Source: Metallyticus violacea (taxonomy: Eukaryota > Arthropoda > Insecta > Mantodea > Metallyticidae). Taken from it: DNA of 64,000 nucleotides. The stretch is from assembly GCA_030762175.1 (NCBI GenBank), contig CM060837.1:7210001-7274000 (forward strand), written 5' to 3'. Positions 12,297 through 23,745 of the stretch are shown piece after piece. The notes beneath the pieces are model-generated. The model was not told the origin of the DNA, searched no databases, and was given only the letters and a program-made list of their open reading frames with translations. Numbering within the stretch: position 1 is the first letter of the stretch; each line of letters starts with the position of its first letter. The position numbers were made by a program, and so were the translations under genes.

Positions 12297-13734
12297 GCGC
12301 TCTTTTGTGCATGGGAAAAGGAGAAATTGTTGATGATAAAAAGGTGCAACAATAAAAGCATTAGTTCTTGTTTGTAGACCCCGTACGGAAAGGGTGGTTG
12401 ACTTGATGCAAGTCAGTTTTATAGGAAAATGAGATACCCCATGGTTTCTCTCTCGGTGTTGGACAGAAAATGAAATTAATTCCCAACTGCAGAAAACCAG
12501 CTTCTGGAAATTTATGGAAATTTGCGACAGGGCGTTCCTTTCCTTCTTTTGCCTAGGGGGGAAAAAAACGGAGGGCCAAGAGATGAATGGAATAATTGAT
12601 GTTTCTCTTTTCTTGCACCTCCTCCTCTTCTTCTTCTTTTCCTTTCATCCAGATGTTTTCAAAGTTCTTGAAGAAAATTTCGTGTAAGTAACAAGGTGAC
12701 GGCGTTGCTAATTTGCAAGGAATTAAAATGCGCGGCGGTTCCTCGTTAATGTCTTCCCTCATTCTGACTCCCTTAGGACGCTGTTTTGTTATGCTGCAGA
12801 ACTTGTTATAAACATCTGAAGGAAGCCTCACAGTTGTAATTGTTAACTGTTGGTTTTAGTTTAGAACTTTTGAGATTGCATCTTAACATATTTGTTTATT
12901 AATTCTGTGCTGCCATATAATATAAATTTGTGATTCATTACGTCTTTCCCTTAGGCAAATAAAAGGAAACACTTGGAAGTGAAATTGTATTCTAAATGTG
13001 TTTTAGTTTTCCATGCGAACTTGAGCAAAGATTAAACCTTTGACATCCAGAGAAATACGTAAATATGAAATAGAATGTATCTGTTCAGCAGGTTGCATTT
13101 CTATAGAAAAAGCAGTAAGCACACCACGAAGATTGACCGCTAATTATTCGGCCTATAGCTTTCTCATCCACTGCCGCCATTGAATCGCATTTAAAGTTGG
13201 TAGTCGATTTATTGAGCTATTGAAATCTAATGTAATGCAAAATATGAAACCTGTGTACCCAGTGCATTTTGTTATAATAACAAACATGCCAACAATCAAC
13301 TTACCTACAGAGGACAATGAAGAAACAAATCATATTACTTAAGAGGAGGGGGCGCTGTAGAAGAAGAGGAAAATCAAGATGAGGATTAAACGAAACGTTC
13401 AACAATACAACCTGGAGGCCGGAGAAGGACAGATAAAGACGAGTGGAAGAAGAGAGAGGTGAAAACGAGGACGACAACACAGAGGAAGGAACTGCAGCTA
13501 CCAAGGAAGGGGACTGAAAAGAAGAGGTGGTGAGGTGAAGGGAGAGAGGACCTGGGAAGGAAGATTATATGTATTAATTATTTTGTTATAGCTACATAGT
13601 TTCCAAATATAATACCCAATACTCTAGTTAAGTGTTGAGAGAAAAATAGCACGTTAATGGTTAAAAATAAGTGAACAATGTTAAACTTGGTAATACCTAT
13701 AAATGTTTACTTATTAATAAAAAGCAACTAGTAA

Positions 13735-13736
<2 letters not shown>

Positions 13737-13772
<36 letters not shown>
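13737..13772. repeat. (AAT)n microsatellite
   Basis: A perfect AAT/ATA trinucleotide tract of roughly a dozen units, seen directly. Confidence 0.95.
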
Positions 13773-13773
<1 letters not shown>

Positions 13774-14287
13774 CATACTTAAACTTAAGGGAAGCTAAAT
13801 TATAGAATAAGTCAGGTATTAGGTTGGAAATTGTACGGTACATAGTTAAATGTGTTTTATGTGTAGCTAACAAGAATTGGATTAAAGTTACGTAACTTAC
13901 TTGCGATACAAAAGAATGAAATTTAAGGTAAATTATAATTGTACAGGATACCAGTACAGATTTTCGCCGGAAATCGCTGGAACAGTTTTTGTTTTAATGT
14001 AATAAGTAAATATTAGTGTTGATTTGTAAATTGTGTTTTGTTTTAACAGCTGGTTACCAGGTGTAGGTCAGTACAGCCTCCAGCTTGTATGGGAAATTAT
14101 AATTAGTTTAGTTTATGTATGAGTTAAAGTAGATATTCCTATAGTACTTTTTTCTGTTGTTCTCCGTCCATTTTATTATAATTATTATTTAATCGCTTTT
14201 TCTTTTTAGTTATTCTTTAGATTTAGATAAATGTGAACATTGATAATGTAATAAATGTAAATATGTGCTTTTTTTCCAATGAGAAAA

Positions 14288-14558
14288 CCGCCACGGGTGT
14301 CCGAGGTCGTCAAGGCGCGGACTTGTGAGCGAAAGGTCTAGGGTTCGAATCCCTCAAGACCGTCCCCCCTGACTGGGTTTTTTTCAGGTTTTCCTCAGTC
14401 CTCATTACTAGCAAATGCCGGGGAGGTACTCTAAAATTAAGCTTCCTTCCTTAAAAAGACATCCTTTCCCAATTTATTATTTCATCTCATGTGTCATCAA
14501 TGTCATCGCCTGTGGTGCCTCTGTAGCAAAAACGGGCGTTAAACTCTGATAAAAAAAT
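14288..14558 (+). mobile_element. SINE family A, full length
   Basis: The head CCGCCACGGGTGTCCGAGG is followed by B box GGTTCGAATCC. The central hairpin arm is slightly altered (GACTGGG...CCTCAGTC) and contains a T7 run. It ends in GGCGTTAAACTCTGAT and an A tail. Most body landmarks are intact. Confidence 0.88.
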
Positions 14559-16119
14559 ACAAACCAAAACTATTCTCTTTATAGCCTGAGCATTATTCGC
14601 TTTATTACGTCAAACTAGCGGGCGGTTGCGAGGCAACAACTATTTCTTCTTTATATCCACTGAAATCCTTGAGTAAATCGGAATAAAGAAACGAGCTTCT
14701 ACTAAAACACATGCTGAAGTTTAAGGATATAATAATTTGTTTGTTCTATCACTATATAGTCACATGAAATTACCTTTTGCTTAAATGCCCAAAACATCTT
14801 TCCCGAAGCGGATACCTTGCTATCGACCGTCTCGACCGACTCCGCTCATACAAACTGGTAATCTCTGGGAGCTGTAGAGATGGCTAGCGATATATGCGGT
14901 GAGAGGGCTTTATCTACCAAGTAAAATATTTTGCACTGCACCCATTCCAATAATTACTGCGGTTCATCTGACAATCTTCTGCAGACTATGGTTGTGAACC
15001 GCTGATCTAGTGACCCATGTATTGTTTTCGTTATACTACAGGTATTTCTAAGGAAGATAAATTTGATTGCTTCGATATCTACTGGTCATTCTGAAAGCTT
15101 TACAAGTTAATATAAAATAAAGTACAGATACTACAGAGAGATACAAAATACAGGAAGAATAACAGTATTCTCAGATTCCTGCAGAGATATCATTGCAGAT
15201 ACTCTTCCGAGACTCCCCTACATCTAAAATCAAATCTTGATCTTTTCCCAGCTGTCCTGTGTGCAGTAGTATTTCTCTTATTTTATATTTTCCTCTCTTC
15301 ATTTCCGAAAGAACGGTTCTTCAAATCACATGATTCCTGTCTATTGGATTTCACTTGCTCACCTTCCTTTTCTTTTGCGTTTCTTCATTTATTTCGAAGT
15401 CGGTTTCTCTCTCCTTGCTTGCGTGTCAAATGATGCGTATTGGAATAGAGGAGGGGTGGTCCGTCATCGATCGTCTGTAATAATAAGGGAGAGGACAGAA
15501 ATAAAGTGACGAAGAGCAGGGGGGAATTGCATCAGGGGAGTGAGAACATTGGAATGGTCCAAGGAAGTCTGTTTCGTACAGCTGCGGTTGAACTAGGGGT
15601 CTGTTTCGGATATTTTAAAAACTTATTAATTAGTTAATGTCTAAACCAACCTTGAACATCATAAATGAATGCGGAATTTAATGATTATAGAAAGTGCTGC
15701 GTAACTGAGCAACCCATATCATCCACATAAGCTTCTAGTCTCTGCGAAAAACACACTAAACTTCTTCTGTGTTCTAAATAATTGTTCAGAATTTAGTGAG
15801 ATGTATGCAGTCTATAGCAATAAATTCTAACAGGTTTAAGATATAAAAAAACATATTTACATAAGCGATGTTGGACCACAAGCGTATCGAGCCGGCACGA
15901 AGTAAGGTGAAGTCCATTTTATTCCACTCCTCCTGACAGACTTTCACACACCGTCACAGATTACCAAGAAAACACAAGATTTACAAGAAATGTGTTTTTT
16001 TTTTCAACACAGCCATTTTGTAAATTATTACATTTAGTCCAATGATTTACCAGCTTTATAATACTCTCAATAAAATTTGTCTAAATGTGAAAAATAAGCG
16101 TCTTTCTCAGCTTAACATG
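14559..16119. other. unassigned DNA
   Basis: No coding or repeat signature was recognised. Short purine-rich stretches occur near 15450-15560. Confidence 0.5.
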
Positions 16120-17115
16120 GTCATTTTAATGTGAATGTTAGTCCACCCAGCCATTACTTCAGGTTTAAGAATTAAAAAGTAATCTCTGAGAGCCAAATCC
16201 GGCGAATATGGCGGATGTGGAAGCACTCAAAAGGGTAGGTCATAATGTTTTACAGCAACAATCCCAGACGCATTATCACTGTGAAAGAGCATTATGTTTT
16301 TCTCAAGGTGTGGGCGTTTAGCCTGAATATGCTTCAGTTGGTCCAGTAGTGAAGCGAAGTGAAGCGAATTCTTTCACCTGTTGCCACCCATTGTTTGGAC
16401 TGCTTCGTCTCTGGCGTGTAGTGATTTTTTTTTTAATAGTGTTTAACGCCCATTTTCCCGTTTTTACTACAGAGGCACCACAGGCGGTGAACGCTGATAA
16501 TATATGAAATGAAATGATAAATTGGGAAAAGATTTTTTTAAGGAAGGAAACGTTCCAGGCCTAAGTTTAGGATACCTTCCCGGCATTTGCCATTTATGAG
16601 GACTGAGGAAAACCTGGAAAAAAACTTCAGTCTGGGTGGACGTCCTGGTGAGATTTGAACCCCAGACCTCCCGCTCACGAGTCCGCGCCTTAACGACCTC
16701 GGCCACTCGTGGCGGTGCGTTTATAGATGACTCCATGTTTCATCTACTATTATGAAACGTCCGAATTGCACTTAACATGATGAACACACTTGCGAATGCG
16801 TTTTTAGCCCATTGTTAACAAGGCGGCACCCATCCAAGGGAAAACTTTCTTATGCCCAAAAACTTACTTTCAATCGGTCATCACTGAATACGTCATTTGG
16901 GAGTTTTTGTCACAATCTCATCGGTTGTAATAGTTTTGGACGCCCTGAGCGCTCATCATGTTAAATGAGTGCACGATCCCGTTTAAATTCAGCAGTCCAC
17001 TTTTTAACCATCGGAGACGAAGAGAAAGAATCCTTTAATGCGAAATCTAAGTCCTTTTGTCTTTCTGTTGGGGCTAAACCCTTCAAAACGAACTACTTTA
17101 TCACAATTCATGTTT
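16120..17115 (-). pseudogene. mariner transposase relic split by a SINE
   Basis: On the minus strand the N-terminal HTH region reads MVKKWTAEFKRDRA followed by ERSGRPKTITTDEIV. VDETWSHL then carries the first catalytic Asp (16735-16765). On the other side of an inserted family A SINE, YTPETKQSKQWVATGE resumes. FHSDNAS (second Asp, about 16267-16285) and LPHPPYSPDLALRDYF (about 16180-16220) follow. Stops and frameshifts are present, for example directly after the RDRALI stretch. The motifs fit mariner (DD34D class). This is a clear nested insertion. Confidence 0.85.
16425..16715 (-). mobile_element. SINE family A inside a mariner
   Basis: A full-length copy in reverse orientation, with a T tract on the left and head GGCCACTCGTGGCGG on the right. 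It sits between the codons for VDETWSHL and HYTPETK of the surrounding transposase. The flanks TCATCTATAAACGC and TCACTACACGCC (on the transposase strand) look like a decayed target-site duplication. The tail carries an extra CCCATTTTCCCG segment compared with other copies. Confidence 0.88.
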
Positions 17116-17700
17116 CAGTATTATCCATTTAGTAGAAAATGTTAACACTAGTTTGTTTACACGATCGTCACTAACAAGTAACTACCCTTATGCGTCTGAA
17201 ACTTTACAGCGCTCCATCTAAAGGATGATACTTAAGGACTAGTATAGGAAATTGTCAATTTCCCTACATCTCTTAGTTAATCCGGGAATTTATAGACCTA
17301 CCCTAGTATTTTAAATACTGGTATAGCAAATTATGCTCATAGAGCCATCCAATACCTCATTGCACAAGCACTACGTGATAGTAAAAAGAAAATTTGATCG
17401 CCAAACAATCGTCGTAGCAGAGTGGAGAAAATTCTCCCCAGAGCGTCAACCATTTGCTTAGCGCGCATCATTCTCTTCTAAAGTTCACTTCATTCTTTCG
17501 TCTTTAGTTCTCGTAAATCCCTCAGCTTCGCGAAACATCCTTTTATATGTTTCACACATGCCCCTAAACGAGTGACGTTCGCGTGATTTTTAAATGTATT
17601 TGTCCATTGGTTGTTTACGCGGGTCGCATCCAAGGATTAAGTAAATTACAAAAGATACAATATTTACAGAGGAAGTTTGGGGTTAGCTCTCTTTTGTACA
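17116..17700. other. unassigned DNA with solo mariner end
   Basis: It contains AATTTATAGACCTACCCTAG at 17287-17306, which matches the right terminus of the element at 17701-18960. The rest is unrecognised. Confidence 0.4.
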
Positions 17701-18960
17701 AGGGTAGGTTCATAAGTTTCCGGCCTAACCATTTTTTAGGTATGATAAAGACAAAAGCTACATTTCACTTTCCAATATAGTTACCTTTTATAGCAATACT
17801 CTTCTCACATCTTTGAATTAACATATCATTCCCCTCTCCAAAATAAACAGCATCCATCACTTCTTCGTCACCCTTAAATTTCCTTCCTCGAAAGTCTTTC
17901 TTGAATTTTGAGAACAAGAAATAGTCCCTGGGAGCTACATCTGGGCTGTAGGGTGGATGGTCGATCTCGTTGAAGCCACGTTTCTTCACAGTTTCCTTTG
18001 CAACAACAGCTCTGTACACAGACGCGTTGCCGTGAAGAAGGCGCACACCACCATTCAGCTTTCCTCACCTTTTCTCTTTGATGGAAGCACGTAGTCTGTG
18101 CAGTAGGCCAACATAGTCCTCCCCATTTACTGTGGTGTTCCTCTTCTTGAAGTCAATGAAAAGTATTCCTTCAGAGTCCCAATAGATTGTGACCATTATC
18201 TTGTTGGTTGACTGTATGACCTTGGCCTTTAGGGGCGGTGCTTCGCCAGGTTTATGCCACTTAATTGATTCCATTTTGGAGAAGGAATCATAGTAGAGGC
18301 CCGCAGTTTCATCTCCTGTAGCAATGATTTGCAGAACTTCTCTCTCGTTCCCACGGCAGAGCAGCAAAAATTCCCAACAACAGATAACTCGTTGCTGCCT
18401 TTGGACTGAGGAAAGAAGTCTAGGCACCCATTTTACGCTACCCTTATTTACGTTTAAATGAGCATGAATAATATGAAGGACTGTTATTTTAGAAGGGCCC
18501 AACCTTGCTGCTGTTTCTATAATTTTGAGCCACCGGTCTTTCATAATTTCTGCTTCTACAAGAGCGAGCGATGTTTTCAGTAGCGAGCACCTCCAAGGGC
18601 CGACCTGCACGCTCTTCGTCTTCAATGCTTTCTCGACCCATTCGAAAAAGTTTGGCCCATTCTTTTACGGTAGAATATGAGAGAGCTGCTTCCCCATATA
18701 CACCGTCCAATCGCCGTTTAATTTCATTTGGAGTAAGTCCTTCTTTTGTGAAGAATTTAATAACAGCTGGATATTCCATTTTTAACACGTCACAATCTTC
18801 TACACATAGCCTTCTTTATGTAACTATAGCTGAACAAGTGAACACATAGGAAATTATATCTGCAATTATTTATTTAACAGATAAGGTATGGCACCAGATA
18901 CGGATTTTGTGAAGGCGATAACCCTTATCGGTGAGGTCGGAAACTTATGGACCTACCCTA
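17701..18960 (-). mobile_element. mariner element with terminal inverted repeats
   Basis: The ends match as inverted repeats: left AGGGTAGGTTCATAAGTTTC, right GAAACTTATGGACCTACCCT. The span of about 1.26 kb is the size expected of mariner. The transposase runs on the minus strand from an ATG near 18779 to about 17765. A left-end stop, two frameshifts and one catalytic substitution show it is inactive. A 5'-truncated sister copy lies at 28828-29493. Confidence 0.92.
17765..18788 (-). pseudogene. mariner transposase, frameshifted, one catalytic Asp lost
   Basis: The N-terminal HTH domain reads MEYPAVIKFFTKEGLTPNEI and ends in ERAGRPLEVLATENI. The frame changes near 18570. It then reads EIMKDRWLKIIETAARLG, VKWVPRLLSSVQ, the first catalytic site TGDETAGLYY, and TIYWDSEGILFIDF. 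A second shift falls near 18066-18072, where this copy has one extra T compared with the copy at 28828. The C-terminal frame reads LLHGNASVYRA: the second catalytic Asp of HDNA is Gly here. It continues HPPYSPDVAPRDYFLF with the third Asp intact. Summed length is about 340 residues, normal for mariner. Confidence 0.9.
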
Positions 18961-20275
18961 GTGTGTGTGTGTTGCAATACTCTACTATATTATTGTGAAT
19001 TTTACTGCTACATTTTAGTCAGTCTTTTAATTGCATTGCTTGAAGTCGATTTTTTTGTAAAGAAGCCTATTTTCCTAAACTTGTCATATGTCAGACCACG
19101 CAGTGGTGAATTTTGTGATTAAACGACCACTCCTCCCGCAATATTATATCCATAACGGAAAACATATGAACACAGCACATTATTTATTGATAGTAAAAAG
19201 TTAGTTTTTTATGATTATACTGTGTGTAATACATGAATTGTAATGAGAAATAAATTAAAAAACGAGAAATAAAATAGGCAGATCCAAAAAGGACAACACC
19301 TGATTTCGAAACGAATGAATGAAGAACAAGAGGGGTATTTATTGACACAAAAGTTGATAGAAAACGAGAGTGTTCTTCTTTGTCAAATTTCGGAACATTA
19401 CAAAACAGAAGGTTAGACAGGGAGTCAATTTTAACATTGGCTGCCGGAGAGAATGCCTCGCGTAAAGGACCCTCCCTCAATTGTAAGGACTATTTCTTTT
19501 GTCCTATTCTTGCATTCTTTCTGTCCCTGCCTTTTCATTCTCTCCCCCACACCATATTTATTCACTTCCATTACATTCCATTCGCCGAACAAAAGTATAA
19601 TGATTATGGATTAATGCGTTACCCCCTTATATTTTTATAAGGGTGGAGGGGGTAAACGTGAGTAGAAGGACTTTGGACAAATGGAAAAGAGCTTGTGGAT
19701 TGAATAACGCCTATTCATTTTTGTTTGAGCTTAGGAGCAAGACGAAAACGATTTTTCTTTCCCTTGGCCCCTGCAGCATTAGTAGAAGAGATAGATCCCA
19801 TTTCCTTTTGTGAACTGGTGAGAAATGCCCACGTGTTTTACTGCAACCCTCAGCTGATGTTACAAGGCTCTTGGTTTCGTCATCGGACACAGTCAACCAT
19901 ATGAGCACTTTGGGCAAGAAAATCGTGTCCAAATCTACATTGAAGCTTCACAATATTTTTGCAAATTTTATATAAAATCTCTAGTAATTTCATGCTCATT
20001 CTGCACGAATTTGTTGCCCTTAGATCTTGCGAAACCGTTCAACGGCTATCGTGAGCACAAATTCTGTTGTTAAAATGAACATAAGGGATGAAATCTCTGT
20101 AACGAAATAACTTTAAAATCTCCAGGTACAGTATGCGGCAAAACAAACGATGCTTTCCAAGTTTCTATAGCAATTAAGTAATTATTTGTTGTGTATAATA
20201 GTTTGACACATTGTGAGTTTTGTGTTGGCTTCCGCAATTATGGTTCTACGACAGAAAAGTGTTTATTTCCTGTCA
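18961..20275. other. unassigned DNA
   Basis: A short (GT)n lies just outside the mariner end (18961-18972). Open frames on both strands have no recognisable domain. Confidence 0.5.
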
Positions 20276-21088
20276 GAGGTTGCCAAAAACATATACACAC
20301 TTCAAGCAAAGAAAAAACTGTGTTACTATAACAAAACTGAATACACACAAACAGAAAATGATGAGCACTAATCATCTTAGACTTTTACATTTACAACATT
20401 TACAAGTTGATCAAAATGCCCACCATCGGCGTCGATACACCTCTGAGTACGTTGAAATACTGATTGAACAACGTTTGCGAAAGTGTCCTCAGCACATGCC
20501 GTTTCAATTTCTTCCCGAAGTGCTGTCAGTGTAGCTGGTTTTCTATGGCATGCAACATCCTTAAGAGTTCCCCATAGGTAGAAGTACAGCGCAGTTAGGT
20601 CCGGAGAACGTGGTGGAAATTCAAACGGACCTCTTCGTCCTATCCAGTGCACGGGGCTTGTTGCTGTGCGAGGTCTCCCAGACCTGCCCCTGTGAACATC
20701 GCACACGGTACCATGAGTCTCAAATTTGTTTCCAATGCGTGCAATTGTTACTCGCGTTGGCGGTTCTGTTCTGTATACACGTCTCCAATGCCTTTGAACT
20801 TCAACAACATTCTCGGTTTTCCAATACCACTTCAAAATTGCTTTCCGCTGTTCAAACGATAATCTTGGCTGCATTTTGTTGTAGCAACGCTACCATAATG
20901 TAATGTAAGTCACATCTGTTTACAGAACATCATACGATAATCTTGGTTTCATTTATTCATTGTTGATTTACCTGTCACGTAGCAACGCTATCATAATGTA
21001 TGTGAGTCACATCTGTTTACAGAACATCATACTACACATTACTATTGTTTTTCGGTCCAACTTTGAAATATATTAAATAGATATCTGT
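20276..21088 (-). mobile_element. DD41D-type Tc1/mariner element, internally deleted
   Basis: The left end reads TTGCCAAAAACATATACACA, which is the family terminus. The right end lacks its last bases. The non-coding leader contains a tandem duplication of about 98 bases (20879-20935 and 20977-21031), shared with the copy at 27375. The coding region retains both ends of the transposase but not the middle. Confidence 0.85.
20377..20874 (-). pseudogene. DD41D-type transposase with central deletion
   Basis: A 165-codon open frame. Residues 1-70 are the helix-turn-helix N-terminus (LSFEQRKAILKWYWKTENVV...; DUF4817-like), ending in GRSGRPRTAT. The frame then jumps directly to HWIGRRGPFEFPPRSPDLTA and YLWGTLKDV of the C-terminal catalytic core. 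The first and second catalytic Asp segments are therefore deleted while the frame stays open. The third Asp position reads LYFYLWG, so Asp has become Tyr. It could still bind element ends but cannot catalyse transposition. A complete family transposase would be about twice this length. Confidence 0.85.
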
Positions 21089-22390
21089 ATCAATTTCCAG
21101 GCTGCAACTATTTTTTTAACAGCCATACAGGCGTACTCGATGCACAAAGTATTTGGAAAGGAATGTTGATTGGGTAAAACAGTAAATATTGCAATTTATT
21201 CAATTTTTTATTTTGCTATGCAATATCGGACCTTACTTTTGAAATGTCTCTCGTAAAAAGATCGTGGTAAGGAATAAATAACAGATTGTGGATATGGACA
21301 TTTGTATATTGGATAATTATTTGACACTAGAATGTATCAAATAGCGTTATAACACATGTTTTAAATTTATGAAACTTGTGAGCTCAAAATATCTACAAAG
21401 TAATTAAATGTTGTAATTTTCTAGTGTCAATTAATACACTATTTTTTTCAATAAAAACCAGTGACATGGACAAAAACGCTTCTTTATATTTACGCATGAG
21501 AATATACACCTTGTTTTAAAATTCAAGGTATCTCATCCCATACAGCATTTGTGTATCCTCCGTGCCGCATGCAATACAGACGGAAGATTTTTAAAAACAA
21601 TTGAACAACTGGCAGCGTTCCCTTCCCTCACAAACATCATTAGGCACATCTGTTGCAGGGTAGACCACATAACATAGACCACAAGTGTTATACCAGCCAC
21701 TAGCAATGCTATTTGCATAATCGGCAAAGTAAAAGGGAATGTAAACCCCCTCCCTTGCCCGAGATTACACCCTACCCCTGCTGGACCAAACTCCGTTGCA
21801 TATTTTAACTTTTTTCTCCCCTGTTGTACTTGTAGGTTATAACAATTTAAGAAAGTTAAAAATGAAAATGGGATGCATGCTATTGCATTATTTAGAACAC
21901 AAGAACACCACACTGGGTACAATAAGGCGGAAAAAGCTTTCTTTGGTTTTGTTACCGAATTAGACCATGGAGTCCTGTAAGAGCGAATTTTCTTAATTGA
22001 AATTTCATGCAACGTAAGTGAATTCTTGACTTCCAAGACGGAAGCAAAACCGTTTTTGTTTTATGCACTACAAAAATCTAAATATATAAGAAAATTTATT
22101 ATCATTGGAAATATGTAAATATAATCTGTCACTGCTCTGTAGTTCTGTAGCCGTAAGAGATCATAACTCTAACAGGCAAAATGATTTATTATTAGTATTT
22201 AAATAATTATTTTTCTCTATTCGTACTTTATTCTTTCACTTTTGAGGAATGTTAATTCATTTATGTAATACCACATATAGAACAAATAAATGCCAATAAG
22301 TGCCCTGTCCCATCTACCGTACAGCCTAGAAATAGATCCATATCCTTACAATTTGTTTCTATCACATTTTCTGTCTTTCAGATCGATGTT
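21089..22390. other. AT-rich DNA around an orphan open frame
   Basis: Apart from the 167-codon minus-strand frame at 21533-22036, nothing is recognised. A solo mariner-like end lies at about 21217-21240. Confidence 0.4.
21533..22036 (-). CDS. orphan 167-codon open frame
   Basis: This is the longest uninterrupted frame outside recognised transposons. A hydrophobic span (MQIALLVAGITLVVYVMW) lies around residues 107-124 and could cross a membrane. The N-terminal part is basic, and Cys residues are scattered. There is no family signature, no clear splice sites and no clear upstream promoter. In an AT-rich window a frame of this length may be chance, and I give it low confidence. I do not assign a function. 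Confidence 0.15.
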   Translation of the reverse strand: MEVKNSLTLHEISIKKIRSYRTPWSNSVTKPKKAFSALLYPVWCSCVLNNAIACIPFSFLTFLNCYNLQVQQGRKKLKYATEFGPAGVGCNLGQGRGFTFPFTLPIMQIALLVAGITLVVYVMWSTLQQMCLMMFVREGNAASCSIVFKNLPSVLHAARRIHKCCMG

Positions 22391-22671
22391 GGCTCTGGTG
22401 GTGTAGTGACGTACTTGCCTCCTAAACCCAAGATGGTGGGTTCGATCCCGGCCAGGACTGATGGATTTTTTCGGGCGTAAAAATCCTAAGTGTGGCTTCC
22501 TTCGGAAGAGAAGTAAAGCCGTGGTCACGTGTGATACATTTACTGCTCGTAAAAGAACTCAAGCCTGAAATAAGAAGCCTCTGAGGAAAATTTTTCGGCC
22601 GTTTCACGTCCTGATTTGAATGGTACGCTGGTGACCTGAGATGTTGAACAGCGTCCGAAAATAAAACAAAT
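22391..22671 (+). mobile_element. SINE family B, full length
   Basis: The head GGCTCTGGTGGTGTAGTGAC is followed by B box GGTTCGATCCCGG. The hairpin GGATTTTTTCGGGCGTAAAA (with T6) comes directly after the head. The body (GTGGCTTCCTTCGGAAG, AAATTTTTCGGCCGTTTCAC) ends in GCGTCCGAAAATAAAAC. Confidence 0.88.
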
Positions 22672-23337
22672 CACACTTTCAGATCGATGGAATTGTTTTA
22701 TCACATGCAAGAAATAAGGAAAAGATGGCAGAAAATAATGAAAGTTATTTGTATAGATGCAAAAGTGGCGTTCACAACTGTACTAAGGAACTGGCGTGAC
22801 GTGATGGTTACCAAAGATCTTTGCCTCATTAGCCCTTAGCAAGGGAGGGTATTGGCAAAGATTACAGGGAGTGAGAGTGGTAGAAAGTCCTGTCGATTAG
22901 AAGGAAAGGGGGAAGAAGAGATGAGGAATATCAGGCTTTTCCTTGTCCACCCCTCCATTAGTGACGTCTATAATAACGCCTGCACCCACTCAGTCCAAGT
23001 CTTACCTAATTATCCCCACTTGCAACTGGAGCGTAGAGCGTGGTACGCTTCACCGGACACTTTGTGAACTAGGTGCATGCACAATTTCTCCGATTACGCC
23101 CGCCACACAAGAGCGTTTATTGCGAGCGAACGTTCCACTTGTGCGATAATCGTTTCCAACAGTTCCATGAACGATGGAATATTTCGGGCTCACACAGTGA
23201 GCGGGAAGTTTGTCCCGCACAGTAGTAAGAACACTTTTTGACAAACACAGTTCTAGTAACTTTCTGCAACAAAATATCACCAAATAGTTAACGTTTGACA
23301 GGTATGAATAGACCAATCGTTGCAATAGCTTCTGATT
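22672..23337. other. unassigned DNA
   Basis: Short open frames only. Nothing is recognised. Confidence 0.5.
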
Positions 23338-23578
23338 GATTGATTTGGCTTATTTACGGACGCTTTTTAACATCTCAGGTCAGCAGCGTCCTATCAATTT
23401 TGTTCAGAGGTCTCTTCTTTCAGGCTTAAGGTTCCTTTTCATGTCGTACGACACGGGACCCACGGCTTTACTTCCCTTCCGAAGGAAACCATACTTAGCA
23501 TTTTTACACCCGACCGTGACCGGGATTGAACCCGCGATATTGGGTTTATGAGGCAAGTATGTCCCTCTCTACACCATC
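23338..23578 (-). mobile_element. SINE family B, head-to-head with a family A copy
   Basis: In reverse, the tail side reads TTTACGGACGCTTTTTAACA and the head side GGGATTGAACCCGCGATATT. A segment of the body around AAATTTTGCTCAG is shortened. Its head ends within a few bases of the head of the family A copy beginning at 23580. Confidence 0.85.
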
Positions 23579-23579
23579 A

Positions 23580-23745
23580 GACCGCCACGGGTGGTTAAGG
23601 TCATTACGGCGCATACTCGTAAGCGGGAGGTCAGGGGTTCGAACCCACCAGGACCGTGCTCCCTGACTGAGGTATTTCCAGATTTTCCTCAGTCCTCATA
23701 AATAGCAAATACCGGGGAGGTACCCTAAACTTAGGTCTTACTTAC
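23580..23745 (+). mobile_element. SINE family A, 3' truncated
   Basis: Head CCGCCACGGGTGGTTAAGG, B box GGTTCGAACCC, and the hairpin CTGAGG...CCTCAG with its T run broken (TATTTCC). The copy stops after CTAAACTTAGGTCTTACTTA, so the 3' half is absent. Confidence 0.85.

Larger units (their letters stand above)
12026..14287. other. unassigned DNA with homopolymer and purine tracts
   Basis: It holds a 41-base A run (12254-12294), a GA-rich strand at about 13340-13560, and an (AAT)n tract at about 13737-13772. I recognise no gene. Confidence 0.55.
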
